Source: a virus. From it: a DNA stretch of 21,432 nucleotides. The stretch lies in IMG/VR virus record IMGVR_UViG_3300015192_000009, positions 1 through 21,432 of that record. One strand, written 5' to 3'. The notes under the pieces are model-generated. The model saw only the letters and a program-made list of their open reading frames with translations, made no database searches and was not told where the DNA came from. This document shows, in pieces, positions 5,215-10,027 of this stretch. Every line of letters begins with the position of its first letter. Position 1 is the stretch's first letter. A program made the position numbers and the translations under genes.

Positions 5215-5822
5215 TGGCGGCGGTATGGAACGCAACCCCCTACCACGGCTTGGCGTCCAGGCCCCTTCTATTCGCGGGGGGGCAGTTGTCGTCGTCGTCG
5301 ATGTCGTCGGAGCAGTTGGGGGTGGTGCTCTCTGAGCGCGACCTGCCCAAGACCTCGTACGCGGTGGCCGCGGAGACCCATCGCGGACTCGCCCGGGTCC
5401 GTGTCCACCGGCTGAAGGCCCAGAAGGGTCATATTGACGGTTTCCCCATGGCGGTCACCGAAACCCACTACCTCGACGGCGGTGGTGTGCGGTTCGCGGT
5501 CTGCGAAACCATGGCCGCGGACAAGCCGTGGATTCACATGGAAGAGATGAAGGCTGATATGGCGTATGTAATCCCGACCGGTGGGCCGGCGCGGACGAGG
5601 AACGTGGTGGACTTCGGCCGGCTGACGCAGGCGGCGGCGGCGCTGGCGACCACGATGGCCCGGTTCCCTCCGGACGCTGAGATCAGTTCGGAGCAGCTCG
5701 CGGTGTTCATCAACGGGTTCAGGAGCCTGCAGGAGTGGCGCCGGGTGGTCCGGGAGCAGATGGCTGAGGCTGAGGGCCAGATCGACTTGGTCGAGACGAT
5801 GCTGCGGCAGATGGTGGAGTGA
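5214..5822 (+). CDS. Conserved-looking phage protein of unknown function with C-terminal coiled coil
   Basis: 202 residues from an ATG that overlaps the previous TAA by one base, with GAGGAGGGG close upstream. The N-terminal 150 residues alternate short beta-like stretches (YAVAAETHRGLARVRVHRLK, then FAVCETM and DMAYVIPTGG). The last 60 residues are helical, with EEWRR-type heptads (SLQEWRRVVREQMAEAEGQI). No catalytic motif is apparent. It is the largest unassigned protein of the operon and is cotranslated with the membrane protein that follows. It might be a DNA-metabolism accessory or a recombination mediator, given the RuvC-like gene in the same operon, but the sequence does not decide this. 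Confidence 0.65.
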   Translation: MAAVWNATPYHGLASRPLLFAGGQLSSSSMSSEQLGVVLSERDLPKTSYAVAAETHRGLARVRVHRLKAQKGHIDGFPMAVTETHYLDGGGVRFAVCETMAADKPWIHMEEMKADMAYVIPTGGPARTRNVVDFGRLTQAAAALATTMARFPPDAEISSEQLAVFINGFRSLQEWRRVVREQMAEAEGQIDLVETMLRQMVE

Positions 5823-6154
5823 TGCTGCACTCGCGCAGGACGGTGATCCTGTTCCGCATCGCGGTGCCTCTGATACCGGTGCCGGTGCTGCTCATCTTGG
5901 CGGCTATCTGGACCCCAGGGCTGCTCCATACGCGCCTTGAGCAGACGGGCTTCTTGATGTTCATCGTGGCGGCGATCATGGTCGGCGCGGCGGCTTTCAG
6001 TCACGATGACGACAAGTACATGCAGAAGGAGTTGAAAGAGCAGGCGCAGGAGCGTAAGCGCCTCCTTGAGGAGGAGCGCGCCCGGTGGGCGGCTGGTGCG
6101 CCTTCCGACATCCAGGACACGCCACGCAACGATGCGGGGTCGCGGTCATGGTGA
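5822..6154 (+). CDS. Two-helix membrane protein with cytoplasmic coiled coil
   Basis: 110 residues from the ATG at 5822, which shares one base with the previous stop; a GTG at 5819 is also possible. A basic start (LHSRRT) precedes a hydrophobic helix at about 9-32 and a second at about 43-59. The rest is cytoplasmic by the positive-inside rule and starts SHDDDKYMQKELKEQAQERK, a highly charged helix likely to form a coiled coil. It has the arrangement of a small inner-membrane anchor. A role in localisation, exclusion or lysis timing is possible; no family is recognised. Confidence 0.6.
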   Translation: MLHSRRTVILFRIAVPLIPVPVLLILAAIWTPGLLHTRLEQTGFLMFIVAAIMVGAAAFSHDDDKYMQKELKEQAQERKRLLEEERARWAAGAPSDIQDTPRNDAGSRSW

Positions 6155-6366
6155 TCGAGGAGGGTAGCTGGCGCCGTGAGCGCTGGATCATCGTGGACTC
6201 CCGCAATCCGAAGTGGCGCTTCGGGATGAACTGCTACCTGTCGGAGGCGCAGGCCCTTCAGTCGATCCACCAGTTCACAGCCCGGGACGCCCGCGGTGGA
6301 CGCCTTGATCTCCATGACAAGATCCCGTTCATGGTGCCCCGACGACTTGAGGACGATGAGACATGA
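6148..6366 (+). CDS. Small hypothetical protein
   Basis: 72 residues from the ATG at 6148, which overlaps the previous gene by 7 nt; a GTG at 6151 would give a 4-nt overlap. The N-terminus is VIEEGSWRRERWIIVDSRNP, then a beta-like segment with MNCYLSEAQALQSI and a basic C-terminus ending RRLEDDET. Trp and Arg are abundant and there is one Cys. The pattern 'W-I-I-V-D ... Y-L-S-E-A-Q-A' resembles small alpha/beta phage proteins with a short sheet and one helix, but no named family is recognised. Its end overlaps the next gene as ATGA. Confidence 0.55.
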   Translation: MVIEEGSWRRERWIIVDSRNPKWRFGMNCYLSEAQALQSIHQFTARDARGGRLDLHDKIPFMVPRRLEDDET

Positions 6367-6602
6367 GCGAGCACATCCGGGCGCCTTTCACTGCCGAGCA
6401 GGCCGCAGCCCTCAACGGTTTCCAGCAGGCGGGCAACATGCACCCGTTCACCTGTGCTCGCGGGCACCTGTCCGGTCACGTGTCGCTGGTCGCCGTGGCT
6501 GAAGCCGGGTGGATCTGCCCGGTGGATACCTGCGACTACACCCAGGATTGGGCGCACGACTTCATGCTGGTCCCCGACGTGGGGAAGGTCGTTCTTCGAT
6601 GA
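6363..6602 (+). CDS. Small zinc-ribbon phage protein
   Basis: 79 residues. It starts with APFTAEQAAALNGFQQAG and MHPFTC, then ARGH, and later WICPVDTCDYTQDWAHDFM. Cys/His pairs at about residues 31-35 and 52-57 form a likely zinc ribbon. The layout 'R-x-P-F-T-x-E-Q-x-x-x-L-N, H-P-F-T-C, W-x-C-P-x-C-D-Y-T-Q-x-W-A-H-x-F-M' is a recurring actinophage accessory protein (recalled). Both neighbours overlap it as ATGA. The conserved short family and tight context make it a confident gene, though its role is unknown; nucleic-acid or protein binding through the zinc site is likely. Confidence 0.75.
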   Translation: MSEHIRAPFTAEQAAALNGFQQAGNMHPFTCARGHLSGHVSLVAVAEAGWICPVDTCDYTQDWAHDFMLVPDVGKVVLR

Positions 6603-6958
6603 ACGGCTGGTTCGGCGAGCCCTGGAACGGCGTCCTTGACGACGACGGTAAGCCCGAGGAGTCTTCGCGCATCCCGATCCCGGTCGGCGAGCCGTGTGGG
6701 TGGTGCGGCGACCGGATGCTGGCGACGGACAGTGGCCAGGTCATCCCCACCATCGGCATCGGCATGAAGGTCGAGCTCATCCCCATGCACCTGGAGTGCA
6801 TGTTGCGTTCGGTGGTCGGCGGGCTAGATCACCTCGCGGGCCGGTGCTCGTGCCATCCCGGTGGTAAGGCGGATGGCCTCGGGGGTTTGGCGGATGGCAT
6901 GACCGCCCATGAGGAGGCGCTGGCGGTGCAGGAGCACGTGGCAAGGCACGGCATATGA
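6599..6958 (+). CDS. Zinc-finger phage protein (CxxC...HxxC type)
   Basis: 119 residues from the ATG at 6599, which gives an ATGA overlap. The upstream in-frame extension to 6509 lies inside the previous gene and is rejected. The core has PVGEPCGWCGDRML, then a beta hairpin, then HLECMLRSVVGG and HLAGRCSCHPGG. The C-x2-C ... H-x2-C set is a treble-clef-like zinc site, with a further C-x-C. The pattern is widespread in actinophage genomes (recalled), where it is a conserved protein of unknown function. The last 30 residues are a helix (AHEEALAVQEHVARHGI). It may bind nucleic acid. Confidence 0.75.
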   Translation: MNGWFGEPWNGVLDDDGKPEESSRIPIPVGEPCGWCGDRMLATDSGQVIPTIGIGMKVELIPMHLECMLRSVVGGLDHLAGRCSCHPGGKADGLGGLADGMTAHEEALAVQEHVARHGI

Positions 6959-7125
6959 AGCAGCGGGGTCCGGCCGTGCATGTGGTCATCAAGGTGGGAG
7001 ACAAGCTAGTAATGGATTGGATCGGCGACTGGAACGGTGCGGCCTATGCGCACGCACTGAAGAAGACCCTGATCCGCCCGGTGGTCCACCCGCCGGTCAA
7101 AGTGAGTCGGAGGCGGCGGCGATGA
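6955..7125 (+). CDS. 56-residue basic protein
   Basis: It starts in an ATGA overlap with the previous stop and ends in one with the next start. The sequence opens MKQRGPAVHVVIKVGDKLVM and continues DWIGDWNGAAYAHALKKTL. It ends in a run of five arginines (SRRRRR). The first half suggests a small beta hairpin, the middle a helix and the basic tail possible nucleic-acid contact. No family is recognised. The unbroken overlaps on both sides, with no other frame able to fill this stretch, are the main support for the gene. Confidence 0.6.
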   Translation: MKQRGPAVHVVIKVGDKLVMDWIGDWNGAAYAHALKKTLIRPVVHPPVKVSRRRRR

Positions 7126-7301
7126 TGACCGCCCGCTCGTGCATCCACTGCGGACGTCCGTTGCCGCCGTTTCACTGGTGGCAGTGGCCGGGCCCGCCAC
7201 CGTTCTGCCTCAAGGATCGTGAAACGTGCTGGCGTCTGCTTCTGATTCGACTAGGCGTGAAGCCGGAGAACATCGACAACAAGGATCTGTGGGACCTGTG
7301 A
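7122..7301 (+). CDS. Small zinc-binding protein
   Basis: 59 residues, from tandem ATG codons at 7122 and 7125, with an ATGA overlap upstream. An early CIHCG and then, after a Trp/Pro-rich loop (FHWWQWPGPPPFC), CLKD and C-W form a probable C-x2-C ... C-x6-C zinc site. The C-terminal third is a helix (LLLIRLGVKPENID). It resembles the small zinc-ribbon proteins that flank resolvase genes in phage DNA-metabolism operons. Its stop overlaps the GTG start of the RuvC-like gene, so the two are coupled. A longer reading frame starting at 6909 belongs to shadow sequence. Confidence 0.65.
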   Translation: MMTARSCIHCGRPLPPFHWWQWPGPPPFCLKDRETCWRLLLIRLGVKPENIDNKDLWDL

Positions 7302-7831
7302 GTACCGTTGTGGGTATTGACCCTTCGCTGACGAGCCTAGGCCTGTGCGGGATCGTCGACGGGGTGATCGGCAACACGTCCCGCGTGAGGAGCAAGGGCA
7401 AGGAGGATGCGACGCTGGCTCAGCGCGACGCCCGGCGCTCGATCATCATGGTGGCGGTGATGGCCTACGTGGACCTGTACCAGCCGGATCTGGTCTGCAT
7501 CGAGGGCCCGAGCTATGCCAGCAGGAACGGCCACCCCCACGACCGCTCAGGGCTGTGGTGGGGGCTGGTCGCTGACCTGTTGGCTTACGGCTGCGTGGTC
7601 GTGGAGGTGCCACCCACGAACAGGATGAAGTACGCCACGGGCAAGGGCATGATCGCGAAGGACATGGTGCTGGCGGCGGCGATCAAACGCTATCCGGAGG
7701 CGAACATCACCGGCAACGACGAAGCTGACGCGGTGATTATTGCGGCGATGGGCGCGCGCCACCTCGGGGAGCCGGTGGAGGCTTCGATGCCGAAGGTCAA
7801 CCTGGATGCGATGAAGGCGGTGCATTGGTGA
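7298..7831 (+). CDS. RuvC-like Holliday-junction resolvase
   Basis: 177 residues from a GTG inside a GTGA overlap, consistent with the normal 150-180 residue length of RuvC-type nucleases. It opens VVGIDPSLTSLGLCGI, the first RNase H-fold strand with catalytic Asp8. It continues DLVCIEGPSY with Glu69, and near the end NDEADAVIIAA gives Asp141 and Asp144. These are the four acidic residues of the RuvC two-metal site. A GLVADLLAYG helix and VVEVPPTNRMKYATGKG lie between, as in the family. The enzyme would cut branched DNA (Holliday junctions or replication forks) before packaging. It acts in the cytoplasm and is cotranslated with the flanking genes. Confidence 0.88.
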   Translation: MSTVVGIDPSLTSLGLCGIVDGVIGNTSRVRSKGKEDATLAQRDARRSIIMVAVMAYVDLYQPDLVCIEGPSYASRNGHPHDRSGLWWGLVADLLAYGCVVVEVPPTNRMKYATGKGMIAKDMVLAAAIKRYPEANITGNDEADAVIIAAMGARHLGEPVEASMPKVNLDAMKAVHW

Positions 7832-8070
7832 AGGGCAAGTGGACGTACTCGAGGTATGTCAGTCAGTCCAAGTCGGGCAAGACCGAGATCTGGGTGATAG
7901 CGGCGGTCGCTGACAACACGCCGCTTGGCCAGGTCTACTGGTACGCAAGCTGGCGTCAGTACGTGTTCTACCCCGCGGATCACACGCTTTGGAACGCGGA
8001 CTGTCTTGAGGAGGTCAGCGAGTTCGTGCGCTCGCTCACTGTTGCTCACCGGGCAAGGAAGGTAGTCTGA
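7828..8070 (+). CDS. Small conserved phage protein after the resolvase
   Basis: 80 residues from the GTG at 7828, which overlaps the resolvase stop as GTGA. It contains GKWTYSRYVSQSKSGKTEIW, VIAAVAD, LGQVYWYASWRQYVFYPAD and CLEEVSEFVRSLT. The shape is a small beta-sheet followed by one amphipathic helix, rich in Trp and Tyr. Proteins with the 'W-x-x-S/G-Q-Y-x-F-x-P-x-x-x-T-x-(F/W)' pattern recur next to DNA-metabolism genes in actinophages (recalled), with no assigned function. It is the last gene of the operon and is followed by the structured gap at 8071-8319. Confidence 0.65.
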   Translation: MKGKWTYSRYVSQSKSGKTEIWVIAAVADNTPLGQVYWYASWRQYVFYPADHTLWNADCLEEVSEFVRSLTVAHRARKVV

Positions 8071-8090
8071 TAGGCGCAATGAACGCCGGT

Positions 8091-8233
8091 CCAGGGATCG
8101 CACCTGCGGGTGGCCTGGGGAGCTAATGAAGGCGACTTGCGGAAACGGCACGGCCCCTCTCGGTTGGGCGCTCGACACAAGCGCTCTTCCCCCTCCGAGG
8201 CGGGGCCGTGTCTATGTCGCCCGTTAGGCGACA
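8091..8233 (+). ncRNA. Candidate structured RNA in the gene-free gap 8071-8319
   Basis: Three stem-loops follow each other. HP1 is CCAGG/CCTGG (8091-8118) capped by CACC-TGCG-GGTG. HP2 (8149-8210) is long: CACGGCCCC pairs with GGGGCCGTG, CTCGG with CCGAG and GCGCT with AGCGC around a 7-nt loop. HP3 (8215-8233) is TGTCGCC-CGTTA-GGCGACA. No open frame with a ribosome site spans them. HP2 and HP3 could act together as a terminator for the operon ending at 8070, or the set could be a processed non-coding RNA. The strand is not certain, since inverted repeats fold on both. It has no tRNA features. Confidence 0.4.
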
Positions 8234-8319
8234 AAGTGTGCAATACTCCGGTGACGGCTAAGGCCTCCTGAAACTCACGCAGCTCGCGTTCCCACTGTCC
8301 TTTCGACGCTGGAGCTCGC

Positions 8320-8976
8320 GTGACCGTAATGCCCGCCGGGATGCTCGGCGTCCAACCACCCATAGTGCTCTTCTCGGTGGCCACCCCAAGTGGCCAGACC
8401 ATCGAGGTCCTGGGAGACTCCGAGCGGCTGTTCTATGAGAGCCAATGCACGGCTTACATGCACCAGAACAAGTTCACCAACACCTCCGACTTGCTCGACC
8501 TCGACCGGCTGCTGTTTCTCGAGCTGCTGGTCTATCGGGCCACCGCATGGATCGGACGCGGCCAGGATTACGACGGGATGCCGCTGTCCGACCGCGACGA
8601 CGTGCTGCAGCGCAGGAGCCTCAAAGAGACCTCGGTGCTGATCTCGGTCATCAAGAATGACCTCGGCCTAACCCGCTCTCAGCGCGACAAGGCCGCGTAT
8701 GAGTCCGTGGGTGCCTACGTCATCCTCCTGAAGCAGAGGGCCAAAGAGTTCGGCATCCACCGGCAAGTCCAGCTAGCCACGGGCATCACCCTGTGCAAGC
8801 AGCTCTTTGCCATAGTCGGCGCCTTTGAGCGTAGTGATGACGTGGAGCGCAGGAAGATCGGTTTCGAGAACGCTGACGAGGTGCTCGACTGGATCACGAC
8901 CGTCATGATCCCCGAGTTCAATAAGGTCGACGATGAATGGATCAAATCCAATCAGCGTTACTGGACGGATCTCTAG
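8320..8976 (+). CDS. Probable terminase small subunit-like protein
   Basis: 218 residues. The GTG start has GGAG 5 nt upstream; an ATG at 8332 is in frame but has no ribosome site. The protein is almost entirely helical. It has FTNTSDLLDLDRLLFLELLVYRA, DVLQRRSLKETSVLISVIKN, LTRSQRDKAAYES, AKEFGIHRQVQLATG and a C-terminal DEVLDWITTVMIPEFNKVDD. Such Arg/Lys-rich helical proteins just before the large terminase are usually TerS or a packaging partner. It is separated from TerL by an HNH gene and an HTH gene, which complicates the assignment: the 9440-9991 protein is the other TerS candidate. Confidence 0.5.
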   Translation: MTVMPAGMLGVQPPIVLFSVATPSGQTIEVLGDSERLFYESQCTAYMHQNKFTNTSDLLDLDRLLFLELLVYRATAWIGRGQDYDGMPLSDRDDVLQRRSLKETSVLISVIKNDLGLTRSQRDKAAYESVGAYVILLKQRAKEFGIHRQVQLATGITLCKQLFAIVGAFERSDDVERRKIGFENADEVLDWITTVMIPEFNKVDDEWIKSNQRYWTDL

Positions 8977-9443
8977 TGGTCCGGTACGGGACGGCCCAGG
9001 AGCGGCTTGAGGCGAGGTTGGTGCTCAGTCCGACCGGATGCCTTGAGTTCGAGGGATCTCGTCGGCCCGTCGGGTGTGGCTATGGCCTGATTGGCGACGG
9101 CAACGGCAAGGTCGTCGGCACCCACATCCTTGCCTGGACGTTGGCGCATGGCCCCATCCCGCCCGGGATGAAGGTCCTCCACCACTGCGACAATCCGCCG
9201 TGCTGCCAGGCGTACGGCGACGACCACCTGTTCCTTGGTACCGACGCGGATAACGCCGAGGATCGAGCCGCCAAGACGCGCGGGTACCACCAGGATCACG
9301 CCTACTGCCCGCAGGGTCATCTCTATGACGGGACCTATACGCGGCCAGGCTTTCCTAGGCGTCGGAGATGTGCTCCTTGTGACCGCGAAACCAGCAGGCT
9401 CTATCAAGCTGCCCGTCGCGCTCGAATCAAGGCTGCGCGATGA
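8976..9443 (+). CDS. HNH homing endonuclease (free-standing)
   Basis: 155 residues from a GTG at 8976, whose first base is the last of the previous TAG. An ATG at 8937 is in frame but would overlap the upstream gene by 40 nt. The central part shows the HNH_3-type layout: CLEFEG, YGLIGDG, HILAWTLAHGPIPPGMKVLH, HCDNPPC, HLFLGTDADN and D-R-A-A-K-T-R-G. The C-terminal 40 residues form a zinc ribbon, C-P-Q-G-H ... C-A-P-C, plus a basic helix, a common DNA-binding addition in homing nucleases. It would make a double-strand or nicking cut at a specific phage site and spread by repair. Its start and stop both overlap neighbours (ATGA at the end), which is unusual for a recent insertion. Confidence 0.85.
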   Translation: MVRYGTAQERLEARLVLSPTGCLEFEGSRRPVGCGYGLIGDGNGKVVGTHILAWTLAHGPIPPGMKVLHHCDNPPCCQAYGDDHLFLGTDADNAEDRAAKTRGYHQDHAYCPQGHLYDGTYTRPGFPRRRRCAPCDRETSRLYQAARRARIKAAR

Positions 9444-9991
9444 AGAACGCGGACTGGGACCGAGCGAAGGCGCTGTGCCCGCCTGACCGTTACGGGTCCG
9501 CGGACTGGTTGGAGCACTACCAGCTCAACCCCGACATCCTGACGAAGATGCTCGGTGACATGTACCGGACCTACAAGTCCGAGGAGTCCAAGCGTGCGGG
9601 TACTGCTAACCCCTCCGGCGGCCGGCGCAAGGCGCATATCAACGGCAACCTCGACGAGCTTTGGGCGATCATCACGCCCCGGTTCTCCGTGCAGCCATTC
9701 CACCTGGCGTTCGCCGAGCTGAAGGGGTCGCGCTCACTGCGGGCGTACGCCATGAAGTCCGGCGTCGACTTCCGGACCTTGTCGCGCCTGGTGAAGGCCA
9801 GCTCGGGAACGCTCGTTGGCAGGCAGTGCGAGCTGACCAGGTATGACCTCGAGCGGATCGCGAAGGCTGGTGGCGTGCATCCGGCGTTCTTCATGGAATG
9901 GCGGCTCATGGTCGTGCAGGACCTGGTCCGGGACGTTTTCGCTGGTCAGCCCAATCTTTCGGTTTCTGTGCTGAGAGCCCTTTCCCGCTAA
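9440..9991 (+). CDS. Helix-turn-helix protein before the terminase (alternative TerS candidate)
   Basis: 183 residues, starting in an ATGA overlap with the HNH gene. The N-terminal part has LEHYQLNPDILTKMLGDMYR and GGRRKAHINGNLDEL. The middle carries SLRAYAMKSGVDFRTLSRLV, an HTH in which a GV turn separates two helices. TRYDLERIAKAGGVHPAFFMEWR follows and may be a second helical DNA-contacting unit. The size, basic character and position directly upstream of TerL fit a small terminase subunit or a regulator of the packaging genes. Only one of this protein and the one at 8320-8976 is likely to be TerS, and sequence alone does not decide. Confidence 0.55.
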   Translation: MKNADWDRAKALCPPDRYGSADWLEHYQLNPDILTKMLGDMYRTYKSEESKRAGTANPSGGRRKAHINGNLDELWAIITPRFSVQPFHLAFAELKGSRSLRAYAMKSGVDFRTLSRLVKASSGTLVGRQCELTRYDLERIAKAGGVHPAFFMEWRLMVVQDLVRDVFAGQPNLSVSVLRALSR

Positions 9992-9999
9992 CGTGCGTT
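9990..9999. repeat. AACGTGCGTT palindromic motif before the terminase gene
   Basis: The motif lies 28 nt before the TerL ATG. AACGTGCGTTGTCA is identical to the copy at 4096-4109, and the wider GCTAACG-N-GCGTT-NN-CACG resembles the copy at 18991-19009. It may be a regulator or promoter-associated site. Confidence 0.4.
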
Positions 10000-10027
10000 G
10001 TCACGTCCACTAGAAGACTGGAAACCT

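Noticed and set aside
8071-8319. tRNA or tmRNA in the structured gap
   Set aside because: No TPsiC-like GGTTCGAATCC, no 7-bp acceptor stem with the proper spacing and no anticodon arm.
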